From Roseinatronobacter domitianus (GTDB lineage Bacteria; Pseudomonadota; Alphaproteobacteria; Rhodobacterales; Rhodobacteraceae): DNA of 64,000 bases. The stretch covers positions 186,001 to 250,000 of the forward strand of contig NZ_JALZWP010000002.1 in assembly GCF_023336755.1 (NCBI RefSeq). Direction: 5' to 3'. The notes beneath the pieces are model-generated. The model had not been told where the DNA came from. It searched no databases and worked only from the letters and a program-made list of their open reading frames with translations. This document shows positions 55,012 to 64,000 of this stretch, one piece after another. Each line of letters begins with the position of its first letter. The stretch's first letter is position 1. The position numbers were made by a program, and so were the translations under genes.

Positions 55012-56835
55012 ATGCGGGCCACCACGCTCCCAGGTCAGATACCAGATATCGAGAAAATGAAACACAGCACGGCAAGAAATATTCAAACCGGACAATCCAT
55101 GGCGATCGCGTCATTGGATGCTGTTGTCGCATCAAACAATCCGGATGTGGATCGGGTCACAGATTTTCTAAGCAATCTTCTGGTCGAGCTGGACAGCGCC
55201 ATTGAGCCCAGCTCGCCAAACCCACATCTGAAGATGATCCTGCACCTGATGCGGAGTCATTCCGAAGGGCGAATCGTCTCGCCATCGTCTTTGGTCGCCG
55301 CAGCGGGCGTGCCCTATGCAACAGCAACCCGCAAGCTGACAGAGGTCGAGGCCGCGGGCCTGATCGACCGCCGCGCCCGCACGCGCACCGGCAAAAGCCA
55401 TTCGCTGCACCCAAGCGCCAGCCTGCTGGACGGGTTCAGCCAACTGGCGGACCGAATCGACCGGCTGGCACGGCAATCCTTTGATCTTGCCGGACCGACA
55501 CCAGAAACCACGGATTATTACTTCGGTGGCTCTTATCAGCCAGGCCGCGCCGCCATCGCGCCCCCGCGTGCATTGCCGGAACCGCTGAAACTGTCAGGCG
55601 GGCTGCGCATTCTGGTGCATGGCGATCCGACCTTCATGGTAATGGAAGGGCTGAAGCGCCAGTTCGAGCAAATCGTCGGCACCACCATCCATCAACGCGC
55701 CTTCAGCATCGACCGTCTGCGCGAAGAAGCCCTGCGCAACGCCGAGCGCCCCAAAAGCCGCTATGACCTGATCGCGGTGGACCTGCCCTGGGTCGGTGAA
55801 TTCGTGGAAAAGGGAGTGATTCGCCCGCTGGACGGCGTGATGAATGTGGCGCGTCTTGACCCGGCGGATTTTCACACCGCAGGTTGGCGCGCGGCACATT
55901 GGGATGGGCGGCCCTATGGTGTGCCCAGCCAGACCACGCCGGAACTTATGTTCTACCGCAAGGACTGGTTCGCCAATGAAGGGCTGGAACCGCCGACAAC
56001 GACCGATGCCGTCATCGCTGCCGCACGCCACCTGCACGACCCGCAGCGCGGACGCTACGGGGTGGCGTGGAACGCGGCACGCGGCACGGCGCTTGGTCAT
56101 ACCTTCATGATGACCTGTGGCGCTTTTGGGCAACCGATCATCGACATGCCTGAAATTGCGGGTGGGTATGACACGGACAGCTTGGCCAAGGGCGGGTTTA
56201 CACCCACGCTGAACACCGACCGCGCGCTGGCCGCGGCAGATTACCTGATGCAGCTTCTGGATTACTCGCCACCCGATATCCTGTCGATGTCATGGTATGA
56301 GCGCGTGCGCCCTTACGGTGCCGGACATGTGGCGATGGCCTATGGCTACACGCTGCTGGCACCGTATTTCGAACTGAACGAAAACAGCCCGGCGCATGGC
56401 AATACCGGCTATCTGCCGCATCCACACGGGCCAACCGGCAGCCCGATCGCACCGGTGGGGGGCTATGTTCTGTGCGTTCCGGCCAATCTGGCGGAAGACC
56501 GCATTGACGATACTGTCGAGGCGCTTGTCACCTTCACCTCACCCGGCGCGCAGAAACTCTATGCTCAGAACGGCAGCCGGACAGAGCCGCGCTATTCCGT
56601 GGGTGCCGACCCGGAAGTGCGCCGCCTGTCGCCCATATTCGGGCTGCTGGACCAGATGTCATGGCGCGACGAGCTGCAATTCTGGCCGCGCCCACCCATT
56701 CCGCAAGTGTCGCAGATAATCGACCTGTGCGGGCGCGAGCTGCACGACATGCTGCGGGGAATCGTTACCCCGCGCAACGCTTTGGACCGCGTGCAGTCCG
56801 AGGCAGAAAAAATCCTGAAATCCAAGGTCACTTAG
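55012..56835 (+). CDS. Fusion regulator: winged helix plus MalE-type solute-binding domain
   Basis: A 607-residue protein with no signal peptide or membrane segment. Residues about 70-165 form a MarR-like winged helix (HLKMILHLMRSHSEGRIVSPSSLVAAAGVPYATATRKLTEVEAAGL then IDRRARTRTGKSHSL). From about 195 to 600 it carries a CUT1/MalE-type solute-binding fold (type II): LRILVHGDPTFMVMEGLKRQFEQI, PYGVPSQTTPELMFYRKDWFANEG, VGGYVLCVPANLAED and LVTFTSPGAQKLYAQNGS. It should be a cytoplasmic one-component sensor that binds a sugar and controls the flanking operons. Ribosome site GAGGAGA; 10 bases before the next gene. Binding-protein domains of type I are common in LacI proteins; a full type II, MalE-like domain on a winged helix is unusual. 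Confidence 0.85.
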   Translation: MRATTLPGQIPDIEKMKHSTARNIQTGQSMAIASLDAVVASNNPDVDRVTDFLSNLLVELDSAIEPSSPNPHLKMILHLMRSHSEGRIVSPSSLVAAAGVPYATATRKLTEVEAAGLIDRRARTRTGKSHSLHPSASLLDGFSQLADRIDRLARQSFDLAGPTPETTDYYFGGSYQPGRAAIAPPRALPEPLKLSGGLRILVHGDPTFMVMEGLKRQFEQIVGTTIHQRAFSIDRLREEALRNAERPKSRYDLIAVDLPWVGEFVEKGVIRPLDGVMNVARLDPADFHTAGWRAAHWDGRPYGVPSQTTPELMFYRKDWFANEGLEPPTTTDAVIAAARHLHDPQRGRYGVAWNAARGTALGHTFMMTCGAFGQPIIDMPEIAGGYDTDSLAKGGFTPTLNTDRALAAADYLMQLLDYSPPDILSMSWYERVRPYGAGHVAMAYGYTLLAPYFELNENSPAHGNTGYLPHPHGPTGSPIAPVGGYVLCVPANLAEDRIDDTVEALVTFTSPGAQKLYAQNGSRTEPRYSVGADPEVRRLSPIFGLLDQMSWRDELQFWPRPPIPQVSQIIDLCGRELHDMLRGIVTPRNALDRVQSEAEKILKSKVT

Positions 56836-56845
56836 GGAGGACACC

Positions 56846-57652
56846 ATGGACCCCAACCGCCTGAACGGCAAAAACATCCTGATTACCGGTGCCGCGCGCG
56901 GCATGGGTGCCGCCAATGCCGAATCCTTCGCCGCCCAAGGCGCGAATGTCTGCTTGGGCGACCTGTCGCTAGAGGAAGCGCAGGACGTGGCCGATCGCAT
57001 CAACGCCGCCGGGAACGGCAAGGCCATCGCGGTCAAAATGGATGTCACCAAGCGCGAGGACAACGCAGCCGCCGTTGCCGCCACAGTCGAGGCTTTCGGG
57101 TCCATCAATGTTGGCCTGTTCAATGCAGGTCTGAACAAGCCCCGGTTCTTCATGGATATCGATGAAGACAACTGGGACATGATTATGAACGTCAACACCA
57201 AGGCGATGTGGCTGGGCATGCAGGAAACCGCCCGCCAGATGATTGCGCAGGGTCCGCAGGAAAAGCCTTACAAGCTGATTAACGTCGGCTCTATCGCCAG
57301 CCGTAAACCGCTGGTCGATGTGACGGTCTACTGCACCTCGAAATACGGCTGCCTTGCGCTGACCGAATGCGGTGCGCTGGGCTTGGCAGAACACAACATC
57401 ACCGTGAACGGCTACGCCCCCGGCGTCGTGGTCACGCCGCTCTGGGAGCAATTGGACAAGGACTTGGTCGAGATCGGCTTCAAGGAACGTGCGGGCCAAG
57501 CCTATGACGATATTGTAGAGAACAATCTTGTCATCAAGCGGGTCTCTTACCCCAAAGACGTGGTCGGCACAGCATCGTTCCTGGCGTCGGATGACAGCGA
57601 CTACATGACCGGCCAGATGATTTCCATCGACGGCGGCTGGGTCACGAAATAA
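56846..57652 (+). CDS. SDR oxidoreductase, second of two related enzymes
   Basis: A 268-residue SDR: TGAARGMG, Asp in VCLGDLSLEE (NAD preference), the NNAG position is LFNAGLNKP, catalytic Ser in VGSIASRK and Tyr/Lys in YCTSKYG, C-terminal DDSDYMTGQMISIDGG. It is paralogous to the SDR of the left operon and likely takes a later oxidation step or another stereoisomer of the same substrate. It begins 10 bases after the fusion regulator with GGGAGGA as ribosome site. Confidence 0.9.
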   Translation: MDPNRLNGKNILITGAARGMGAANAESFAAQGANVCLGDLSLEEAQDVADRINAAGNGKAIAVKMDVTKREDNAAAVAATVEAFGSINVGLFNAGLNKPRFFMDIDEDNWDMIMNVNTKAMWLGMQETARQMIAQGPQEKPYKLINVGSIASRKPLVDVTVYCTSKYGCLALTECGALGLAEHNITVNGYAPGVVVTPLWEQLDKDLVEIGFKERAGQAYDDIVENNLVIKRVSYPKDVVGTASFLASDDSDYMTGQMISIDGGWVTK

Positions 57653-57717
57653 CCCGGCAATCCTCTGCTTTCATTCACAAATCGGGTGCGCTCTGTCGCC
57701 CCCGAAAGGAGTTTACG

Positions 57718-59028
57718 ATGTCAGAACGTCCAGGCAATGCCTTGATGCCCAACCTGCTGACCCCGCAGGATCTTGAGACCAACTGGGAATGGCGGGACAA
57801 GATCCCGGCTTGGGGCCACACCTCTGTCGATTTTGAGCGCCGGGTCGATCACGACCGGCTGCGCCGCTACCGGCTGGCGCGCACGCGGCAGTCCTTGCAA
57901 AACTCGCAAGCCGGCTCGCTCCTGCTCTTCGATGTGAACAATATCCGCTATGTCACCTCGACCAAGATCGGCGAATGGGAACGCGACAAGATGTGCCGTT
58001 TCTGCCTGCTGACCGGCGATGACAGCCCCTATGTGTGGGATTTCGGCTCTGCTGCCGTGCACCATCAGCGCTATTCCGACTGGCTGGAACCCAGCCATTG
58101 CTTGGCCGGTGTCGTTGGCATGCGTGGCACCATCCCGCCGGAATTCGGGCTGATGCAGAAATACGCCAAGATGATCGCCCAACTTATCAAGGATGCGGGC
58201 ATGGCCGACATGCCGGTGGGCGTCGATTATGCCGAAACCGCCATGTTCCATGCGTTGCGCGAAGAGGGCATCAATGTGGTCGATGGCCAGCAGATCATGC
58301 TGGCCGCGCGCGAGATCAAGAACTGGGACGAAATCCAGCTTCTGACGCAGGCCGCCGCGATGGTCGATGGCGTCTATCACATGATCTATGAAGAGCTGAA
58401 ACCCGGTGTGCGCGAGAATGACATCGTCGCGATGTCGAACAAGCTGCTGTATGAGATGGGATCGGACGATGTGGAAGCGATCAACGCCATTTCGGGCGAG
58501 CGCTGCAATCCGCATCCGCATAACTTCACCGACCGGCTGATCCGGCCCGGCGACCAAGCGTTCTTCGACATTCTGCAAAGCTATCAGGGCTACCGCACCT
58601 GCTACTACCGCACCTTCAACGTGGGCCGCGCGACACCCGCGCAGAACGACGCCTATGTGAAGGCACGCGAATGGATCGATGCGTCGATTGCCATGATCAA
58701 GCCGGGCGTGACGACCGACAAGGTGGCAGAGGTTTGGCCCACAGCGGAATCGCTTGGCTTTCCGAACGAGGACGCGGCTTTCGGCCTGCAATTTGGCCAC
58801 GGTCTGGGGCTGGCGCTGCACGAGCGGCCCATCATCAGCCGTGCCGTGTCTCTGGATCACCCGATGGAGATCAAGACCGGCATGGTCTTTGCGCTGGAAA
58901 CCTATTGCCCTGCCGCCGACGGCTATTCCGCCGCCAGGATCGAGGAAGAGGTGGTTGTGACCGAAAAAGGTTGCGAAGTCATCAGCCTGTTCCCGGCCGA
59001 GGAATTGCCGATCGCCAACCGGTATTGA
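57718..59028 (+). CDS. M24 pita-bread family protein with altered metal site
   Basis: A 436-residue creatinase/aminopeptidase-P-like protein: N-terminal creatinase_N-like domain (about 40-190, LLLFDVNNIRYVTSTKIGEW) and C-terminal pita-bread domain (about 205-430). Of the five usual metal ligands Asp284 (AFFDILQ), His361 (FGHGLGLALHERP), Glu394 (MVFALETYCP) and Glu410 (IEEEVVV) are present, but the second Asp is replaced by Cys295 in GYRTCYYRTF. It may be a metal-free hydrolase like creatinase or carry an unusual site. Not DddP, which keeps two Asp in that loop. Ribosome site AAAGGAG; likely a step in the catabolic pathway. Confidence 0.8.
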   Translation: MSERPGNALMPNLLTPQDLETNWEWRDKIPAWGHTSVDFERRVDHDRLRRYRLARTRQSLQNSQAGSLLLFDVNNIRYVTSTKIGEWERDKMCRFCLLTGDDSPYVWDFGSAAVHHQRYSDWLEPSHCLAGVVGMRGTIPPEFGLMQKYAKMIAQLIKDAGMADMPVGVDYAETAMFHALREEGINVVDGQQIMLAAREIKNWDEIQLLTQAAAMVDGVYHMIYEELKPGVRENDIVAMSNKLLYEMGSDDVEAINAISGERCNPHPHNFTDRLIRPGDQAFFDILQSYQGYRTCYYRTFNVGRATPAQNDAYVKAREWIDASIAMIKPGVTTDKVAEVWPTAESLGFPNEDAAFGLQFGHGLGLALHERPIISRAVSLDHPMEIKTGMVFALETYCPAADGYSAARIEEEVVVTEKGCEVISLFPAEELPIANRY

Positions 59029-59035
59029 TAACCCC

Positions 59036-59090
59036 GTCCCGGGCTTGACCCGGGACCTCAACGGTGGAGGCCCCGGGTCAAGCCCGGGGC
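59036..59090. repeat. REP-like inverted repeat between M24 and E1-alpha genes
   Basis: Perfect 17-bp inverted arms CCCGGGCTTGACCCGGG (59038-59054) and CCCGGGTCAAGCCCGGG (59072-59088), extended by G-U and G-C pairs outside and three pairs inside, with a 9-base loop. The same GC-rich CCCGGGTCAAGCCCGGG string occurs as a repetitive intergenic element in many alphaproteobacteria. It forms a strong RNA hairpin inside the operon, 12 bases before the E1-alpha start. Confidence 0.75.
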
Positions 59091-59101
59091 ACGGAGAGCC
59101 C

Positions 59102-60073
59102 ATGACCAAGACCAACACCGAAGATTATTTGCGGATGTATACGCAGATGGTGCGCATCCGCACCTTTGAGGATAATGCCAACCAGCTTTATCTATCGGCC
59201 AAGATGCCGGGGCTGACGCATATGTATTCCGGCGAGGAGGCCGTGGCCGTCGGAATTTGCGAGGCGCTGACGGATGACGACCGCATCACCAGCACCCACC
59301 GCGGACACGGGCATTGCGTGGCCAAGGGCGCGGAATTCAAAGAGATGTTCTGCGAGCTTCTGGGCAAGGCCGAGGGCTATTGCCGGGGCAAGGGCGGGTC
59401 GATGCATATCGCCGATCAGAGCCACGGCAATCTTGGTGCGAATGCGATTGTGGGCGGGTCGATGGGGATCGCCACGGGGTCTGCATTGCGGGCCAAGCTG
59501 CAAGGGTCGGACGATGTGACGGTCTGTTTCTTCGGTGATGGCGCAACTGCGCAGGGCCTGATGTATGAGGTCATGAACATGGCCGCGCTGTGGAACCTGC
59601 CGGTTATTTATGCCTGCGAAAACAACGGCTATTCCGAATACACCAAGACAGAGGAAATCGCCGCCGGGTCCATCACCGCACGCGCAGAAGCCTTCGGGAT
59701 CGAGGCCCATCAGGTCGACGGGCAGGACGTGCTGGCGGTCAATGAGTTGACGCAAAAGCTGGTCGCCCGCGCGCGTAAGGGTGAAGGGCCGTTCTTCATC
59801 GAGCTGATGACCTACCGCTACCATGGCCACCATGTGGGCGACATCAACCGCGAATATTACCGGTCGAAGGACGAGGAAAAGGACTGGAAGGAAAACCGCG
59901 ACCCGATCGTGCGGTTCCGCGGCTACCTTGTCGAACAGGGCATCGCCACCGAGGATGAGATCGAGGCGATCAATGCGGCGGTCGAGAAAGACGCGACTGA
60001 CGCGGTCGCCTATGCCGAGGCTGCCGCCTATCCCGATGTGTCCGAAGTGGACATGCACGTATTCGCCGCCTGA
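59102..60073 (+). CDS. Thiamine-diphosphate dehydrogenase E1, alpha subunit
   Basis: A 323-residue E1-alpha of the pyruvate/acetoin dehydrogenase type: MYSGEEAVAVG, HRGHGHCVAKG, KGGSMHIADQSHGNLGANAIVGGS, and the TPP motif GDGATAQGLMYEVMN ... ACENN (GDG-x23-26-NN). It decarboxylates a 2-oxo acid or cleaves acetoin-like compounds, passing the acyl group to lipoyl-E2. Start at 59102 (MTKTNTEDY) follows a GGAGAG site after the inverted repeat. It forms a unit with E1-beta, the lipoyl protein, the aldehyde dehydrogenase and the second E2. Confidence 0.9.
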   Translation: MTKTNTEDYLRMYTQMVRIRTFEDNANQLYLSAKMPGLTHMYSGEEAVAVGICEALTDDDRITSTHRGHGHCVAKGAEFKEMFCELLGKAEGYCRGKGGSMHIADQSHGNLGANAIVGGSMGIATGSALRAKLQGSDDVTVCFFGDGATAQGLMYEVMNMAALWNLPVIYACENNGYSEYTKTEEIAAGSITARAEAFGIEAHQVDGQDVLAVNELTQKLVARARKGEGPFFIELMTYRYHGHHVGDINREYYRSKDEEKDWKENRDPIVRFRGYLVEQGIATEDEIEAINAAVEKDATDAVAYAEAAAYPDVSEVDMHVFAA

Positions 60074-60085
60074 GGAGGACTGACC

Positions 60086-61070
60086 ATGCGCGAGATTACC
60101 CTGTCGCAGGCCGTGAACGAGGCGATTGCCGAGGAAATGCGCCGTGATCCGACTGTGTTCCTGATGGGCGAAGATGTGGCCGAGGCGGGCACCCCCTTCA
60201 AGGTGCTGTCCGGTCTGGTCGAGGAATTCGGCACCGACCGCGTGCTCGATACGCCGATTTCCGAGCCCGGTTTCGTCGGCATGGCTGTGGGGGCCGCAAT
60301 GACCGGCGCGCGCCCCATCGTGGACCTGATGTTCGGCGATTTCATCTACCTGGTCATGGACCAGTTGTGCAATCAGGCCGCCAAGCAGCACTACATGTCG
60401 GGCGGCAAGCTGACCGTGCCGATGGTGCTGCGCACCAATATGGGCGCGACCCGGCGCTCGGCGGCGCAGCACAGCCAGAGCTTGCAGGCTTTGGTCGCCC
60501 ATATTCCGGGCGTGAAGGTGGCGATGCCATCGTCAGCCTATGAGGCCAAGGGCCTGATGAAAACCGCCATCCGCGACAACAATCCGGTGGTGATTTTCGA
60601 AGACAAGCTGATGTATCAGGACAAGGCGCCGGTGCCGGAAGAGGAATATCTTATCCCCTTCGGCGAGGCCAATGTGAAGCGCGAAGGCTCTGACATTACT
60701 TTCATCGCCACATCGTCCATGGTGCAGGTGGCAGAGAAAGCCGCCGAAACACTGGCCGCCGAAGGCATCAGCGCCGAAGTCATCGACCCGCGCACCATTG
60801 TGCCGCTGGATGAGGCAACGCTGCTGGCCAGCGTGAAAAAAACCAGCCGCGCGATTGTCATTGACGAGGGCCACCAAAGCTACGGCGTGACCGCTGAAAT
60901 CGCCAGCCGCCTGAACGAAAAGGCGTTTTACCATCTGGATGCGCCGGTGCTGCGCATGGGTGCGATGGATGTGCCGGTGCCGTTCTCGCCTGCGCTGGAA
61001 GATATCACCGTTCCGACACCCGAGGGTGTGGCCGCGAATGCCCGCAAGCTGTGCGCCGGGGAGATGATTT

Positions 61071-61081
<11 letters not shown>
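60086..61081 (+). CDS. Thiamine-diphosphate dehydrogenase E1, beta subunit
   Basis: A 331-residue transketolase-like E1-beta: VFLMGEDVAEAGTPFKVL, DTPISEPGFVGMAVGAAMTGARPIVDLMFGDF, TNMGATRRSAAQHSQSL and C-terminal DEGHQSYGVTAEIASRLNE. Its partner is the alpha subunit encoded 12 bases upstream. It overlaps the following lipoyl-protein gene by 11 bases. The acetoin-dehydrogenase type is the closest by size and pairing. Confidence 0.92.
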
Positions 61082-62345
<1,264 letters not shown>

Positions 62346-62357
62346 AAGGGGACCGAG

Positions 62358-63782
62358 ATGGACCACACTGACCTTTATATTAACGGCGCATGGGTCAAGA
62401 CCGATACGCGCTTCGATGTTATCAACCCCGCCACCGAAGAGGTGCTTGCCTCTGTCGCAAGCGCCGAACTGGCCGATGCCGATGCAGCACTGGACGCTGC
62501 CGAAGCCGCAATGGCCGAGTGGGCCGCACGCACCCCGCGCCAACGGTCAGAGGTGTTGCGCCGCGCGTGGGAGCTGATGACCGCGCGGCTGGATCATTTC
62601 GCGCATCTGATTACGCTGGAAAACGGCAAAGCCGGGACCGATGCCAAGGGTGAAGCCACCTATGCTGCCGAGTTCTTCCGTTGGTTCGCCGAGGAAGCCG
62701 TGCGCGCGGATGGGATGATTACGCATGCCCCCGCTTCTGGCGCGCGGATCATGGTGCAGCACAAGCCCGCCGGGCTGGCCGTTCTTATTACGCCGTGGAA
62801 CTACCCGGCTGCCATGGGCACCCGCAAGATTGCGCCCGCATTGGCGGCGGGCTGCGGGGTCATCATCAAACCCGCCTCGGAAACACCGCTGACCATGCTG
62901 GCGCTGATGCCGCTGTTGGAAGAAGCAGGCGTGCCGCCGGGCTTGGTCAATGTGCTGCCATCGAAGCGCACAGGTGCGCTGGTCGATCATATCATGCACG
63001 ATCCGCGTGTGCGGGTGGTCAGCTTTACCGGGTCCACCGGCGTGGGGCGCACGCTGTTGAAAGGTGCTGCCGACCAGGTGCTGAAACCGGCGATGGAACT
63101 TGGCGGCAACGCGCCCGTTGTGGTGTTCGAGGATGCCGACATGGACACGGCCATTGAAGGCACAATGCTGGCCAAGATGCGCAATCTGGGCGAGGCCTGC
63201 ACGGCGGCGAACCGGATCTATGTTCACGCCGACATTGCCGAGGACTTCACCGCCCGCCTGACCGCCGCCATGTCGGCGCTGAAGGTGGGCAATGGCACCG
63301 ACCCAAGCGTAGATGTCGGCCCGCTTGTGAACGCTGCAACCCGCGACAAGGTGGCCGAGTTCGTGGCCGATGCCGTCGCCAAGGGCGCGAAGGTCGAATG
63401 TGGCGGTGTGGTGCCAGAGGCCAAAGGCTATTTCTATCCGCCGACCGTGCTGTCGAACGTGCCGGAACATGCCGATTGCGTGCAGGATGAAATCTTTGGC
63501 CCCGTCGCGGCCATCCAGACATTCACCGATCAGGAAGATGTTATCCATCGCGCCAACAACACCGAATACGGGCTGGTCGCCTATGTGTTCTCTGGCGATT
63601 TCAAGCGCGGTTTGCAGGTTTGCGAGCGGCTGGATTACGGCATGGTGGGCCTGAACAGAGGGCTGGTCAGCGACCCGGCAGCACCGTTCGGCGGCACCAA
63701 GCAATCTGGGCTGGGGCGTGAAGGCGGGCATGAAGGCATGCTCGAATTCATGGAAACGCAATATATTTCGGCCAGTTGGTAA
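62358..63782 (+). CDS. NAD(P)-dependent aldehyde dehydrogenase (semialdehyde type)
   Basis: A 474-residue ALDH of the GabD/succinate-semialdehyde group. It has LYINGAWVKTDTRFDVINPATEEVLA, the cofactor region TPWNYPAAMGTRKIAPALAAGCGVIIKPASETPL, Glu in MELGGNAPVVV, catalytic Cys in GEACTAANRIY and the C-terminal FGGTKQSGLGREGGHEGMLEF. It would oxidise an aldehyde released in the pathway. It sits between the two E2-like genes, a tight member of the operon (12 bases after the lipoyl protein). Confidence 0.92.
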   Translation: MDHTDLYINGAWVKTDTRFDVINPATEEVLASVASAELADADAALDAAEAAMAEWAARTPRQRSEVLRRAWELMTARLDHFAHLITLENGKAGTDAKGEATYAAEFFRWFAEEAVRADGMITHAPASGARIMVQHKPAGLAVLITPWNYPAAMGTRKIAPALAAGCGVIIKPASETPLTMLALMPLLEEAGVPPGLVNVLPSKRTGALVDHIMHDPRVRVVSFTGSTGVGRTLLKGAADQVLKPAMELGGNAPVVVFEDADMDTAIEGTMLAKMRNLGEACTAANRIYVHADIAEDFTARLTAAMSALKVGNGTDPSVDVGPLVNAATRDKVAEFVADAVAKGAKVECGGVVPEAKGYFYPPTVLSNVPEHADCVQDEIFGPVAAIQTFTDQEDVIHRANNTEYGLVAYVFSGDFKRGLQVCERLDYGMVGLNRGLVSDPAAPFGGTKQSGLGREGGHEGMLEFMETQYISASW

Positions 63783-63791
63783 GGGGGGATC

Positions 63792-64000
63792 ATGGACCTG
63801 CAAGCAAGCCCCAGCACCAAGAGTTATGCCGCCAACAAGGGCGTCGATCTTGAGGAACTGGCCCGCAAAACCGGACGAACCACGCTTGGGCGCGAGGATG
63901 TTGACGCGCATCTGGGCGGCGCGGCACCCAGCATGGCGGGGCCGGACCAGACCCGCTACTGGGATGTGGACCATGCCGCGCATGGCCCCGTGACCGAAGA
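63792..64000 (+). CDS. Second E2, starting at the subunit-binding domain (cut by window end)
   Basis: From ATG 63792 (ribosome site AAGGGGGG) the frame is open to the window end. The first 45 residues contain a peripheral-subunit-binding domain, SPSTKSYAANKGVDLEELAR, then REDVDAHLGG, and a linker that leads to YWDVDHAAHGPVTE, the kind of stretch that precedes the E2 acyltransferase core. There is no lipoyl domain before it. It is probably the catalytic E2 partner of the upstream lipoyl protein. Only the first 69 residues are visible, so the catalytic domain itself is inferred. Confidence 0.7.
   Translation, partial: MDLQASPSTKSYAANKGVDLEELARKTGRTTLGREDVDAHLGGAAPSMAGPDQTRYWDVDHAAHGPVTE

Noticed and set aside
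57718-59028. DMSP lyase DddP for the M24 protein
   Set aside because: DddP keeps two Asp in the metal loop and has a different N-terminal region; here one is Cys and the setting is a sugar operon.
57721-59118. Long open frame (465 codons) on the minus strand
   Set aside because: Mirror of the M24 gene and the inverted repeat; composition typical of an antisense shadow.
59192-60502. Long open frame (436 codons) on the minus strand
   Set aside because: Mirror of E1-alpha and E1-beta, both of which have clear TPP-enzyme motifs.
62547-63983. Long open frame (478 codons) on the minus strand
   Set aside because: Mirror of the aldehyde dehydrogenase and second E2; no recognisable domain and no ribosome site.

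Overview
The window is chromosomal DNA of an alphaproteobacterium, most likely a member of the Rhodobacteraceae. Reasons: G+C-rich codon use, a Rhodobacter-type polyol (smo/mtlK) operon, a Roseobacter-type SoeABC sulfite dehydrogenase, a cysteine-free Fur/Mur-type regulator, and the block lolA-like / ftsK / aminotransferase / amidase. The genus cannot be fixed from sequence alone. No rRNA, tRNA, CRISPR array, insertion sequence or prophage was seen. No gene-free stretch exceeds 300 bases; the longest (16393-16689) holds only a strong hairpin.

Layout. 1-1.75 kb: end of ilvD, then a D-amino-acid transaminase. 1.8-4.8 kb: an RTX-like acidic protein with an N-terminal membrane segment, a small exported protein, a frameshifted DUF5671 membrane gene and a DUF1244 gene. 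4.9-7.4 kb: pyruvate kinase and rpmI-rplT with a strong terminator. 7.4-16.4 kb: an SDR, a LolA-like carrier, a membrane protein with an in-frame stop, ftsK, an aminotransferase, an amidase and a UbiH-family hydroxylase. 16.7-25.9 kb: sorbitol/mannitol import and oxidation (smoEFGK, smoS, mtlK), a LacI-type regulator and a divergent xylulokinase, with two related operator palindromes. 25.9-38 kb: housekeeping genes (radC, secA, PPIase, argJ-mutT, Trm112, Lon-N protein, thioredoxin-TPR protein, exonuclease III) and small exported proteins. 38.1-42.8 kb: soeA, a 45-residue membrane peptide gene, soeB and soeC. 42.9-49.4 kb: yidB, fur, a minus-strand ECF sigma operon with an EF-hand protein, DUF983, NUDIX, an OmpR-type regulator, ribA and an L,D-transpeptidase.

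The most interesting part is 49.4 kb to the window end. Two divergent operons meet at an AT-rich control region (about 54.8-55.0 kb). The left operon encodes a ribose-type (CUT2) ABC importer with two permeases and an SDR. The right operon starts with a regulator that fuses a winged helix to a MalE-type solute-binding domain without a signal peptide. It continues with a second, related SDR, a pita-bread (M24) protein lacking one metal-ligand Asp, and E1-alpha and E1-beta of an acetoin/pyruvate-dehydrogenase-like complex. Next come a double-lipoyl E2-like protein with a degenerate catalytic domain, an aldehyde dehydrogenase, and a second E2 that starts directly at its subunit-binding domain. 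The layout suggests import of a sugar or polyol, two dehydrogenations, and CoA-dependent cleavage of an oxidised intermediate by a complex whose E2 functions are split over two polypeptides. The substrate is unknown; this locus is the best candidate for an undescribed system.
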